Source of the DNA: Bradyrhizobiaceae bacterium Ga0074131
GTDB taxonomy: Bacteria; Pseudomonadota; Alphaproteobacteria; Rhizobiales; Xanthobacteraceae
Direction of reading: 5' to 3'
NCBI GenBank assembly: GCA_001464035.1
Contig: LNEC01000017.1
Span: 1-64,000 of the forward strand
Length of the DNA: 64,000 bases
Shown: piece after piece, positions 52,813 to 61,725 of the stretch
Numbering within the stretch: position 1 is the stretch's first letter
Layout: every line of letters starts with the position of its first letter
Notes under the pieces: model-generated
The model's input: the letters and a program-made list of their open reading frames with translations, nothing else
What the model was told of the DNA's origin: nothing
The model's database searches: none
Position numbers and translations under genes: made by a program

Positions 52813-53871
52813 TCACCGGTAGGAGCCGGTACGCAGCATCTGATCACGCCGTTCCAGCCGCGCGAACAGATCGATCACCCAGACTACGCGATCCTCGATC
52901 GGCTTCGCCCTGATCCCCGGTTCGCGTTGCCGCACCGGCGTTGCTGCGACTGCCTCGACCAGGAACCAGGTTTCCTGGATCTGCGCGCTTGCTGGCAATC
53001 CCTTCGCCGGCACCCATTCCGTTTTCAGCAATGCCAGTGTTCGCGCCAGCACCTTGAGTTTGCGCTCGGTCGAAACCACGGTGCGCCGCGATACCGAGTC
53101 CAGCCCGCCGCGTTCCAGTTCACGGCCGATCTCTGCATAGAGCGCCCGCGCCGCGTAGATGCCTGGACGGCAGGACAACGGCAGATTTGCGATCCCGAGA
53201 GTGGCGCGGTCGTACATGGCATCGGCCGCGTCCAGCAGGCGTTGCACGATCGCCGCGATGTCTGGCGTGAATATCGGATTCGCCAGCCATGCATCGGGGT
53301 CGATGCCGTCCTCGCGCAGCCACGCCAGCGGCAGGTACAGCCTGCCCGCCCGGGCGTCCTCGCCGACGTCGCGGGCGATGTTGGTCAGTTGCATGGCAAC
53401 GCCGAGATCGCAGGCCCGTGCGACGATATCAGGCGCGCGCTGTCCCATCACCAGCGTCATCATCGCACCAACCGCGCCGGCAACCCGCGCCGCATAGGCA
53501 TGGAGATCCATAAGTGATTCGTAGCGACGACCCTCGGCGTCCCAGGACAACCCCTCAAGCAGCGCTTCTGGCAATTCGCGCGGTATCGAGAAGCGCGCGA
53601 CGACATCGGCAAAGGCACGATCGGCGGCGAAATCCATCGGCTGGTCACGATAGGCCCGATCGAGCCGATCCTTCAGCCGTTCGACAGCGGCGGCACGATT
53701 GCGGCCGAGATCGACGGCATCGTCGGCCAACCGGCAAAATGCATACAGCGCGACCGCGGCATCACTGACCCGTCGCGGCAATACCTTGGAAGCCGCATGA
53801 AAGGTGCGCGAGCCGCCCTTGAGCAATGCGCGGCAGGCGGCCATGTCGGCGGGATGGAGTCGGTCGGTCAT
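52813..53871 (-). CDS. crtB: Phytoene synthase
   Basis: This 352-residue enzyme condenses two geranylgeranyl diphosphates. The aspartate-rich sites are FCRLADDAVDLG (about residues 44-55) and LTNIARDVGEDARAGRLYLP. The start at 53871 overlaps the crtI stop by four bases. The C-terminal 50 residues after the last helix (LPASAQIQETWFLVEAVAATP...) are longer than in many homologs. Confidence 0.95.
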   Translation of the reverse strand: MTDRLHPADMAACRALLKGGSRTFHAASKVLPRRVSDAAVALYAFCRLADDAVDLGRNRAAAVERLKDRLDRAYRDQPMDFAADRAFADVVARFSIPRELPEALLEGLSWDAEGRRYESLMDLHAYAARVAGAVGAMMTLVMGQRAPDIVARACDLGVAMQLTNIARDVGEDARAGRLYLPLAWLREDGIDPDAWLANPIFTPDIAAIVQRLLDAADAMYDRATLGIANLPLSCRPGIYAARALYAEIGRELERGGLDSVSRRTVVSTERKLKVLARTLALLKTEWVPAKGLPASAQIQETWFLVEAVAATPVRQREPGIRAKPIEDRVVWVIDLFARLERRDQMLRTGSYR

Positions 53872-55421
53872 GCGGTCACCGGATCTGAGCGCGCAAGGCT
53901 TCGGGCATCGGGAACGAGGGAATCGAGAACGCGGGCGGAGGAGAGCACGCCGGGCAGGCCGGCGCCGGGATGGGTGCCGGCGCCGACGAGGTAGAGCCGG
54001 TCGATGTCTTCGCTGCGATTGTGCGGACGAAACCACGCGCTTTGGGTCAGCACCGGTTCCAGCCCGAACGCGGCGCCGCGGAACGACGACAGCCGGTCCT
54101 GAAAATCCTGCGGAGTCAGCATGCGCGAACTCACGATCTGGCTCTCCAGGCCCGGTAGCAGGGTGCTGCCGAGTTTGCGCGAGATGGCGCGGCGGTATTT
54201 TTCGGCCGTGACGCTCCAGTCGGTGCGGCTTTGCAGATGCGGCACCGGCGAAAGCACGTAGAACGCGTCGCAGCCGTCCGGCGCCAGCGAAGGATCGGTC
54301 GCGGTCGGACGATGCAGATAGAGGCTGAAATCTTCAGCAAGGACCTTTCGCTCGAAAATGTCGGTAAGCAATTCCTTGTAGCGCGGCCCGAGCATGATGG
54401 TGTGATGCGGTACGTCGGGATATTTCCGGTTGGTGCCGAAGTACCAGACGAACAGGCTCATCGAGTAACGCGCGCGCTCGATGCGTCTGTCGGTCCAGCG
54501 CGAGCGCGCGGAGGCCGGCAAGAGATGGCGATAGGTCCACGCCGAATCAGCATTCGATACCACGATATCGGCCGGGATCGTTTCGCCGGAGACGACTCGC
54601 ACACCGCACGCCACGCCACCTTTCACGATGACTTCTCGAACCTCCTCGTTGCATCGGAGCCTGCCGCCCTGTCCTTGAATCAAATTGACCAGTCCTTCGA
54701 CCAGCCGGCCGGTGCCGCCCAATGCAAAATGCACGCCCCAGCGACGCTCCAGGAAAGCGATCAGGCAGTAGATCGAGCTCGCGGTGAATGGATTGCCGCC
54801 GATCAGCAGAGGATGAAAACTGAAAACGATGCGCAGCCGCGGATCGTGAAAGAAATTCGACACTAGGCTGAAGACGCTGCGGTAGCTCGACAGCCGGAGC
54901 AGCTCGGGCGCAATCTTCGCCATGTCGGTCCACTTGCTGAACGGCACGTCGCCGAGCTGTTCGAAGCCCACCTTGAAGATCGCCTCACTGGCTTTCATGT
55001 AGGCGTCGTAGCCGCCGACATCGCCGGGCGAAAACCGCGCAATTTCCGCGCGCATCGCTTTCGCGTCGCCGGAGTAATCGAAATGCGAGCCGTCCTGAAA
55101 GCGGATTCGATAGAAGGGCGATACCGGCAGCAGCGTCACATCGTCAGAAAGCTTGCGACCGCACAACTCCCACAATTCCTCAAACAGGAAAGGTGCCGTA
55201 ACAATGGTCGGGCCGGCGTCGAATGCAAAACCGTCCTGCCGGTAGACATAGGCGCGGCCGCCGGGCGCATCGAGCTTCTCCAGCACGGTGACGCGGTAGC
55301 CTTTGGCGCCCAGCCGAACCGCCGCGGCCAATCCGCCAAAACCGCTGCCGATCACCACCGCCTGCGGCTGGCCACCGGACGGACTCGGCGCGATTGATGG
55401 GCGGCAGCTAGGGTCGAACAT
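53868..55421 (-). CDS. crtI: Phytoene desaturase
   Basis: This 517-residue FAD enzyme converts phytoene to neurosporene or lycopene. The N-terminal VVIGSGFGGLAAAVRLGAKGYRVTVLEKLDAPGGRA is at about residues 22-57, with FAFDAGPTIVTAP. The C-terminal LYLVGAGTHPGAGLPGVLSSARV is the FAD-contact motif. It starts the crtI-crtB(-orf46) operon behind two exact PpsR palindromes, the nearer one only 7 bases before the ATG. Confidence 0.96.
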   Translation of the reverse strand: MFDPSCRPSIAPSPSGGQPQAVVIGSGFGGLAAAVRLGAKGYRVTVLEKLDAPGGRAYVYRQDGFAFDAGPTIVTAPFLFEELWELCGRKLSDDVTLLPVSPFYRIRFQDGSHFDYSGDAKAMRAEIARFSPGDVGGYDAYMKASEAIFKVGFEQLGDVPFSKWTDMAKIAPELLRLSSYRSVFSLVSNFFHDPRLRIVFSFHPLLIGGNPFTASSIYCLIAFLERRWGVHFALGGTGRLVEGLVNLIQGQGGRLRCNEEVREVIVKGGVACGVRVVSGETIPADIVVSNADSAWTYRHLLPASARSRWTDRRIERARYSMSLFVWYFGTNRKYPDVPHHTIMLGPRYKELLTDIFERKVLAEDFSLYLHRPTATDPSLAPDGCDAFYVLSPVPHLQSRTDWSVTAEKYRRAISRKLGSTLLPGLESQIVSSRMLTPQDFQDRLSSFRGAAFGLEPVLTQSAWFRPHNRSEDIDRLYLVGAGTHPGAGLPGVLSSARVLDSLVPDARSLARSDPVTA

Positions 55422-55428
55422 GCCTCAT

Positions 55429-55446
55429 TGTAACTAATTATTGACA
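55429..55446. promoter_or_regulatory. PpsR palindrome (exact), crtI proximal
   Basis: TGTAACTAATTATTGACA fits TGT-N12-ACA exactly and ends 7 bases before the crtI ATG on the minus strand, so it overlaps or directly abuts the ribosome-binding region. Confidence 0.8.
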
Positions 55447-55463
55447 GTTTACTAGCCCGCACG

Positions 55464-55481
55464 TGTAAAATTAGATTTACA
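55464..55481. promoter_or_regulatory. PpsR palindrome (exact), crtI distal
   Basis: TGTAAAATTAGATTTACA fits TGT-N12-ACA exactly. Centre-to-centre spacing to the proximal site is 35 bases. Paired sites are the usual requirement for PpsR/CrtJ repression. It also lies 13 bases from the bchO stop. Confidence 0.8.
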
Positions 55482-55493
55482 GCGCTGGTGAGC

Positions 55494-56375
55494 TTAGTCT
55501 GCTCCGCGCGTTCGCGCCGCGTATCTCGCAACGAGATCCGCGATCAATTTCGGCTGTTCTTCGTGGGCGAGGTGCCCGAGGCCGGGTACTCTTTCGATCA
55601 CCGCTTGAGAAACAATCTCGCGGACCTTCCGCGCGACCTCAGGCGAAATCGACCGGTCGTTGGAAGCCGCGACAAGCAACAGCGCCGGCGCCAGCCGCGG
55701 CAGATCGTGCAGCAGCGGTTCGAGCCGCCAGTTCGCCATCATTCGCAGCGCAGCCGCGACATGCCTGGGACTGCGCACCAGTTTGCGGTACAGCGCGATA
55801 CCCTGGGCATCGATAGCCGATCCGGTGTTCTGAAGCAGCCGTTCGACCGCGCCGGCGGTTGACGCCTGCGAGGCAAACATGCGCGGCACCAGAGGATTCA
55901 TGATCAGGAGTTTCGCCAGTGGCGAGAACAGATGGTTGGCGATCCCTCCGAACGGCATGAACGCGCCGTTGAGGCTGACCAGCAGACACGGCGCGATCTT
56001 TCCATCGAGGCACATCCGCGCCAGAATCGCCGCACCGGCGGAATGGCCAACCACGATCGCGGGCTTCGCATCGAGCACACGAAGAAGCTGGCTCACATCA
56101 GATGCCATACCCGGCAATGACAGCCGATGCGCCGAAGGCGACTGCGTGAAGGCGTGACCGGGCAGATCCGGCGCGATGACGGCGAAGTGCTGCGCCAGGA
56201 TGGGCGCCAGCCCGCGCCATGAATGGGTCGCAGCACCGGTGCCATGAAGCAGCAACAGCTGGGGTCCCTGCCCCATCTTCTGCACATGCCATCTAAAGCC
56301 TGCCGCCTCGACAAACAGGCTGGCGTCCCGGTTGGGCCAGTCGCCGCCATCCCTGCTCCAGACCAGATCGGGCAT
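55494..56375 (-). CDS. bchO: Alpha/beta hydrolase BchO (Mg chelatase accessory)
   Basis: The 293-residue hydrolase has LLLLHGTGAATHSWRGL (oxyanion loop, about residues 40-56), the nucleophile elbow VVGHSAGAAILARM, a late aspartate in ASNDRSISPE and the histidine in VPGLGHLAHEEQP. Linkage to bchI-bchD and the overall pattern identify BchO, which is conserved beside the chelatase genes but still has no firm biochemical role. It follows the second hydrolase by 12 bases. Confidence 0.9.
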   Translation of the reverse strand: MPDLVWSRDGGDWPNRDASLFVEAAGFRWHVQKMGQGPQLLLLHGTGAATHSWRGLAPILAQHFAVIAPDLPGHAFTQSPSAHRLSLPGMASDVSQLLRVLDAKPAIVVGHSAGAAILARMCLDGKIAPCLLVSLNGAFMPFGGIANHLFSPLAKLLIMNPLVPRMFASQASTAGAVERLLQNTGSAIDAQGIALYRKLVRSPRHVAAALRMMANWRLEPLLHDLPRLAPALLLVAASNDRSISPEVARKVREIVSQAVIERVPGLGHLAHEEQPKLIADLVARYAARTRGAD

Positions 56376-56387
56376 CCGGCACGGACT

Positions 56388-57347
56388 TCAAGCAGACGAA
56401 GCGGCCGGCGCCCCGGCGAGAAACGCGTCATAACTGGTGATAAAGGCGGCTTTGGCCTCGAAATGCGGCATTGCGCCGGTCGGGAAGACCTCGATCGTCC
56501 AGTTGGCGCGGCCCTGCACCACTGTCTTGTTGGTGTAATCAACAAAGTCGCCGCGAACGCCGTGCGCCATCCACACCGGCAAGGTCAGCGAGTGATAGAT
56601 TCGGATGATACCTTCGCTGAACAGATATCCCGAAACGAAGTAATATGGCGCGTGCCGCGCGCCGGGCTGACGCGCGGTGAGATAGTCGTACTCCGCGAGG
56701 CCTTCATCGATATCGGGCGAGCCCCAGGTTTTTTTCAGGAAGTAGCGGATGCCGGCACGGCTGGTCAGCAGCCGAAAGAAACCTTCGCTCCATAACGGGA
56801 ACTCGAAAAGTGCGTGCAGCCACGGCATGGCCCGGGTGCCGTTGCGCGATTTCGTGTCGGCGTCGCGGCGGCGGAAACCGGTCGGGCTCACCAGCGCCGC
56901 GGTACGAAAAGCCAGTGGCATCTCGGTGATGGCGCGAGCCAGGAACTCGGACGACAGCGACACCGCGAGTGCGTCCAGCGGGGCGCGGCCGTGCACATGC
57001 TGGATTTCCCTGACCATGATCAGGATCGCATCGGTCATCATGCGCACGCTGTATTTGCGCCGGCCCCGTTCGGAGTGACCGAAGCCGGGAAGCTCCAACG
57101 CGTAAACTGTTCGGCTTTGGCGATAGTGCTCGTACAGCGGTCTGATCTCATAGGCCGAGCCGGCCGCGTTGATGCTGTGCACGAGCAGCAACGGCGGAAG
57201 TCTTCCGGCGGCGTCGGGACCAGCGGAATAATAGGTCAGCCGGCCGACCGGACTGCCGATCTCGTGGCGCTGCCCGGAAACCGACGCGGGCAGTTCCTCG
57301 GCGCCCGGGGACGCCACCGGACGAGTAGCCGCTGTAGCTTCGCCCAT
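56388..57347 (-). CDS. Second PGC alpha/beta hydrolase, atypical elbow
   Basis: The 319-residue protein has an alpha/beta-hydrolase fold: [26 protein letters not shown] (oxyanion loop), [13 protein letters not shown], a nucleophile elbow reading [12 protein letters not shown] instead of GxSx[12 protein letters not shown] (likely acid) and [13 protein letters not shown] (likely histidine). It is clearly different from bchO but adjacent to it and in the same direction. The substrate is unknown; a tetrapyrrole or carotenoid ester would fit the setting. An upstream ATG at 57365 is possible. Confidence 0.85.
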   Translation of the reverse strand: MGEATAATRPVASPGAEELPASVSGQRHEIGSPVGRLTYYSAGPDAAGRLPPLLLVHSINAAGSAYEIRPLYEHYRQSRTVYALELPGFGHSERGRRKYSVRMMTDAILIMVREIQHVHGRAPLDALAVSLSSEFLARAITEMPLAFRTAALVSPTGFRRRDADTKSRNGTRAMPWLHALFEFPLWSEGFFRLLTSRAGIRYFLKKTWGSPDIDEGLAEYDYLTARQPGARHAPYYFVSGYLFSEGIIRIYHSLTLPVWMAHGVRGDFVDYTNKTVVQGRANWTIEVFPTGAMPHFEAKAAFITSYDAFLAGAPAASSA

Positions 57348-57414
57348 CGCGACATCCTTTTTCAATCCGTGCGCATCCCGCCGTGGTCAAGGTCGTTGCG
57401 GCGGTGTATCAGAA

Positions 57415-58503
57415 ATGACATCGAACCTTGTCGATATCAGACGGAAACGCAGCTTGACACACAATACTGCCGTCAAACCCTTCCTTGAAGTGCTTTCTGG
57501 GCGTCGCCAGAGCGTGCCGCCGCTCTGGATGATGCGCCAGGCCGGCCGCTATCTGCCGGAATACCGGGAAGTTCGTGCCAAAGCCGGTGGGTTCCTCGAT
57601 CTGTGCTTCAATCCCGATTTCGCCGCCGAGGTGACGCTGCAGCCGATCCGTCGCTTCAACTTCGACGCCGCAATTATCTTCTCCGATATTTTGGTGATTC
57701 CCTATGCCCTGGGGCGCTCGGTGCGCTTCGAGGTCGGCGAAGGCCCGCGGCTCGATCCGCTGGATACACCCGACAAGGTCGGCACGCTGGCAGCAAAAGC
57801 CGACTTTACCAAGCTTGAACCGGTGTTCGAAGCGCTGCGCCGGGTCCGGCGCGATCTCGATCCGAGGATCGCATTGATCGGTTTCTGCGGCGCGCCCTGG
57901 ACGGTCGCGACCTACATGGTGGCGGGGCACGGAACGCCGGATCAAGCGCCGGCGCGGATGATGGCCTATCGGCATCCTGAAGCATTCGCAAAAATCGTCG
58001 ACACCATTGTCGAAAATTCAATCACCTATCTGCTCGGGCAACTCTCCGCCGGCGCCGATGTCCTGCAGATCTTCGACACCTGGGCCGGCGTGTTGCCGCC
58101 GCGCGAATTCCAGCGCTGGTCGGTGGGGCCGACCAAGCGGATCGTTGATGGAGTGCGGGCGAAGGTGCCGGGCGCCAGGATCATCGGATTTCCAAGAGGC
58201 GCCGGCGCCTTGCTGCCGGGGTATGTGGAGGCGACTGGCGTCGATGCCGTGAGCATCGACTGGGCCGCCGAACCATCGCTGATCCGAGCAACGGTGCAGA
58301 ACCGCGTCGCGGTGCAGGGCAATCTCGATCCTCTGGTCCTGATCGCGGGCGGCGAAGCGCTCGATCGCGCGATTGACGACGTGCTGGCGAATTACGCGCA
58401 GGGTCGCCTGATCTTCAATCTCGGGCACGGCATTCAGCCGGAAACGCCGATTGCGCATGTCGAGCAGATGGTGAAGCGGGTGAGGGCCTACGAGGGTAAC
58501 TAG
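57415..58503 (+). CDS. hemE: Uroporphyrinogen III decarboxylase
   Basis: This 362-residue enzyme converts uroporphyrinogen III to coproporphyrinogen III. The signature [26 protein letters not shown] lies near residues 35-60, [13 protein letters not shown] and [16 protein letters not shown] follow, and the second signature is near IGFPRGAG. It is the only plus-strand gene among bchI, bchD and the hydrolases, and its TAG overlaps the bchD TAG in the palindrome CTAG (58500-58503). The first 20 residues are not conserved and the start is provisional. The genome probably has another hemE. Confidence 0.94.
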   Translation: MTSNLVDIRRKRSLTHNTAVKPFLEVLSGRRQSVPPLWMMRQAGRYLPEYREVRAKAGGFLDLCFNPDFAAEVTLQPIRRFNFDAAIIFSDILVIPYALGRSVRFEVGEGPRLDPLDTPDKVGTLAAKADFTKLEPVFEALRRVRRDLDPRIALIGFCGAPWTVATYMVAGHGTPDQAPARMMAYRHPEAFAKIVDTIVENSITYLLGQLSAGADVLQIFDTWAGVLPPREFQRWSVGPTKRIVDGVRAKVPGARIIGFPRGAGALLPGYVEATGVDAVSIDWAAEPSLIRATVQNRVAVQGNLDPLVLIAGGEALDRAIDDVLANYAQGRLIFNLGHGIQPETPIAHVEQMVKRVRAYEGN

Positions 58504-60257
58504 CGGACGCTCGCCAGCACCGCTTTCGACAGCGCTGTGGCGTCGGCGTGAGGCAATGGCAGATACCGCGCGCCCATTTCCCGCGCGAATCGTTCGGCCA
58601 AAGGTCCGGGGCGCGGCGAGGTATCGACCAGAACCGAGGTTACACCGGCAGCCCGCAACTGCCGCGCCGCGCTCATCGCATCCTCCTCGGCGCGCGGACG
58701 ACCCTGCGCACCGTCACGCGCAATGTTGGCACGCCCGTCGGTCAGCAGAACGACCGTTGGAGTTTGTCCCTTGCGCCGAGTCAGATCTGCGAGCGCGAAC
58801 GCCGCATCGAGGCCCGCCGCGAGCGGCGTGCCGCCGCCGCCGGGCAAGCCGGCAAGGCTGCGCTTGGCGCGCGCCAGGGAGCGTGTCGGCGGCAACAACA
58901 GTTCGGCGATACTGCCGCGAAATGCGATCAGCGCCACTTGATCGCGCCGCACGTAACAATCCGCGAGCAGCAGCTCAACCGCGCCCTTGGCCTCCGCAAG
59001 CCGATGCAGCGCCGCCGAGCCGGATGCGTCCACAACAAAGATCGTCGTGGTTTCGCTGCGTTGCTTGAAGCGCGAGATGCGGAAATCCTCCTTGCAGATC
59101 AGGATGCGCGGGCGCGACGAACCTCCGCCGCTCATGGCCGCTTCGCGTCTTCGTAGCGGCTGCCATGGTGCCGCGGCGCGCAGCGTCTCGATCACACTGA
59201 GCTTCGCGTTGGCGCGCGGATCGCCGCGCAGCACGCCGGCCGGACGACCGCGCGCCCCGGACTTCTGCAATACACCGGCCTTGCCCTGGGACCGCGCCTG
59301 CGAACGGCCCGCGGATGCGCGGAGCGCCGCCAGCACATCCGGCGGCAGGGCCGCCTGAACCGCGGCCAGAATGACTTCATCCAGCGCCCGCTCGATATCG
59401 GCCTTGTCGCGGTCTTCGACCTTCTCATCATCGACCGAACCATCGTCGGGGGGCGGTCCGGACGGTTGTTCCGGTTCCCGCAATTGCGGAAACACCATCG
59501 CACGCGGAGCCAGCACGAGACGCGCCGCCAAGGCGATATCGTCCTGTTCGACTTCGGCATGCCGTGCCAACGCAGCACTGGCGCGGGCGACGCGCAGGGT
59601 CAGCAGCGGAGCCCGCAGTGAAGCGATCCCGAGCGCGCTAGCGGCGGTGCAGATCGCCTCGATCAGTTCGTCACCCGTCGCAAGCGCCGTCAAACGCTCA
59701 CGAGCCGTCACAATTTCCTCACCCTCAAGCACCCCCTGCTCGGCTTCGCCAACAGAAACCCCGTTCAGATCGACGTGAAATGCCAGGCGATCGCGCAGCG
59801 ATGCCTGGACGGCTTCATCATCGAGCCCTTCATCCAGCGCCACCACACCGAACCGTACGGCCATCCGTAGCGAAAGACCGTCGCGTTCGACGATCGTCTC
59901 CTTGGCATCCATCGCGGACGTTATGTGCACCGTGGTGGCCGACGACATCCGCTCCGCCATGGCCAGGACCAGCACGCCGCCATCGACTTCCGCCAGCAAT
60001 CCTCGTTCAACGACGGGGCGGCCAGCCAACAACGTCGCATTGAGATCGAGGCCGCCAAGCAGACGGCTGTCGCCGGTATGCAGCGGCAGGCGTTTCATCG
60101 GTTGCGACAGCGGCAACGCCGCCCGTATGGCCGCGAGGCAGCGATCCCGCACCGGCCCGGCGCGCGATCGCAGCAACACGCCGCCGGTACCGACCGGATC
60201 GACCGCGAACAAGAGCGCTGCGGTCACCGCATCGGAACAGGCCAGCGCGGCGGTCAT
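58500..60257 (-). CDS. bchD: Magnesium chelatase subunit D
   Basis: The 585-residue subunit has a degenerate AAA domain (about 1-260), an acidic/proline-rich linker (about 262-290: [17 protein letters not shown]), an Arg/Gln-rich segment and a C-terminal von Willebrand A domain with the MIDAS motif VVDASGS at residues 409-414 and LLTDGRANI. It forms the motor ring with BchI. Its start overlaps the bchI stop by four bases. Confidence 0.96.
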   Translation of the reverse strand: MTAALACSDAVTAALLFAVDPVGTGGVLLRSRAGPVRDRCLAAIRAALPLSQPMKRLPLHTGDSRLLGGLDLNATLLAGRPVVERGLLAEVDGGVLVLAMAERMSSATTVHITSAMDAKETIVERDGLSLRMAVRFGVVALDEGLDDEAVQASLRDRLAFHVDLNGVSVGEAEQGVLEGEEIVTARERLTALATGDELIEAICTAASALGIASLRAPLLTLRVARASAALARHAEVEQDDIALAARLVLAPRAMVFPQLREPEQPSGPPPDDGSVDDEKVEDRDKADIERALDEVILAAVQAALPPDVLAALRASAGRSQARSQGKAGVLQKSGARGRPAGVLRGDPRANAKLSVIETLRAAAPWQPLRRREAAMSGGGSSRPRILICKEDFRISRFKQRSETTTIFVVDASGSAALHRLAEAKGAVELLLADCYVRRDQVALIAFRGSIAELLLPPTRSLARAKRSLAGLPGGGGTPLAAGLDAAFALADLTRRKGQTPTVVLLTDGRANIARDGAQGRPRAEEDAMSAARQLRAAGVTSVLVDTSPRPGPLAERFAREMGARYLPLPHADATALSKAVLASVR

Positions 60258-61276
60258 CCGAACACTTCCGCGACGGCGCGGTCGACGCGCACCTTGGAAC
60301 CGGCGTCGTCGAGCGGATTGCGGCGCAGGCGGTGCCGAAGCGCCGGCGGCGCGATGCGGCGCAAATGATCGTCAGCGACGGTCTTGGCATTTTCCAGCGC
60401 CGCCAAGGCTCGGGCGGCACGCATCAGGGTCAGTTCGCCGCGCAGGCCGTCTGTGCCGAGGGTCATGCAAAGTCTTGCGGCGCGTTCCAGCGCAGCGTCT
60501 GAAACGACGATCGAGGCCAGCCGCTCGCGCGCTGCGGTGATCTTCTTGCGTAGCTTTGTCTCTTCCTTCGCCCACGCCTCGGTGAAGGCGGCGCCGTCGC
60601 GCTCGAAAGCATCGCGGCGGCGCACCACTTCGATACGGCTCGGCAGATCGTCGGGGGTTTTCACTTCGACCGACATGCCGAACCGGTCGAGCAACTGCGG
60701 GCGCAACTCGCCTTCCTCGGGATTGCCGGTGCCCACCAGCACGAACCGCGCGGGATGGCGGATGCTGAGGCCTTCGCGTTCGACGACGTTTTCACCCGAC
60801 GCCGCGACGTCAAGCAGGAGATCGACCAGATGATCTTCCAGCAGATTGGCTTCGTCGATATAGAGAAATCCGCGATGTGCGCGCGCCAGCAATCCCGGCT
60901 CGAACGCTTTCTCGCCGCGCGCCAGCGCGCGTTCGAGGTCGAGCGCGCCGACGACGCGGTCCTCGGTGGCCCCGAGTGGCAGATCGACCACCGGCACCGG
61001 AATCTGCACGGTCTTCAAGGCACCTTTCTCGGCCCAGGCCCGACAGTCGTCGCAAAATTCGGCCTTGGTGCCGGGATCGCAGTTGTACCGGCAGCCGGCC
61101 ACGACCTTCATTCTCGGCAGCAACGCCGCCAGCGCGCGCACCGCGGTAGATTTGCCGGAGCCGCGATCGCCGAATGCCAGCACGCCGCCGACCTTGGGAT
61201 CGACGGCGGCGATCAGCAGTGCGAGCTTCATTTCGTCCTGGCCGACGATGGCTGAAAACGGAAACGCTGTCGCCAT
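60254..61276 (-). CDS. bchI: Magnesium chelatase ATPase subunit I
   Basis: This 340-residue AAA+ ATPase starts MATAFPFSAIVGQDEMKLAL. Walker A is GDRGSGKST (residues 37-44) and Walker B is FLYIDEANLL (137-146). Four cysteines around GCRYNCDPGTKAEFCDDCRAW are typical of BchI. It drives Mg2+ insertion with BchD and BchH and leads the bchI-bchD unit. Confidence 0.97.
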   Translation of the reverse strand: MATAFPFSAIVGQDEMKLALLIAAVDPKVGGVLAFGDRGSGKSTAVRALAALLPRMKVVAGCRYNCDPGTKAEFCDDCRAWAEKGALKTVQIPVPVVDLPLGATEDRVVGALDLERALARGEKAFEPGLLARAHRGFLYIDEANLLEDHLVDLLLDVAASGENVVEREGLSIRHPARFVLVGTGNPEEGELRPQLLDRFGMSVEVKTPDDLPSRIEVVRRRDAFERDGAAFTEAWAKEETKLRKKITAARERLASIVVSDAALERAARLCMTLGTDGLRGELTLMRAARALAALENAKTVADDHLRRIAPPALRHRLRRNPLDDAGSKVRVDRAVAEVFG

Positions 61277-61285
61277 GTCATGCCT

Positions 61286-61444
61286 TCATGGTTCGGGTCG
61301 CACACGCGCGAGGATCGCCGAGGCGCGCTTGGACAACAGCTCGAACCCGACGATACAGCCAAGCTCCGGCGCCCGATCGGCCGGAATGGCAAAGTCCTCG
61401 GTCTGAACAATTGTCATGGTGCTTTTCGGTGTGCCGATGCGCAT
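61286..61444 (-). CDS. Possible small gene directly before bchI
   Basis: A frame of 52 codons (MRIGTPKSTMTIVQTEDFAI... ending ILARVRPEP) stops 9 bases before the bchI ATG in the same direction. A second ATG at 61417 gives 43 residues. The middle (GCIVGFELLSKRASAIL) is weakly amphipathic. It might be a leader peptide or a real small PGC protein, but no homology can be claimed. Confidence 0.35.
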   Translation of the reverse strand: MRIGTPKSTMTIVQTEDFAIPADRAPELGCIVGFELLSKRASAILARVRPEP

Positions 61445-61725
61445 CTAAAATGCCACAACCCGCCCTCCATCCAGCAACCGCGACGGCTCGCGGCGACTTG
61501 GTCGCGGCAGATTAAGACCAGCCACCGGCGGAATGCAAACGGATGTCACGGGTTGCAGTGCAAACCGTTGGCGTCGCGAGGCTTTCCTTACACTCTATAT
61601 GTGCCAGTACTTTTCGGACTTTGCCCGCACCAGAAACTTAACGCTGCCGGCGCGTTTCGGCTTCTGTCCGGCACGGCAGAGTGGTAGTCGTGGCGAACCG
61701 GCGCACTCGAATTCGAGAAGACGCG
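61445..61725. other. Intergenic right edge of the PGC, no gene seen
   Basis: The 281 bases between the bchI unit and the DUF3422 gene must contain both divergent promoters. No exact PpsR palindrome is present here, in contrast to the crtI, bchC and crtD/E promoters. Confidence 0.5.

Noticed and set aside
57401..57425. TGTATCAGAAATGACA as a PpsR site before hemE
   Set aside because: The spacer is 10, not 12, bases, so it does not fit the motif.
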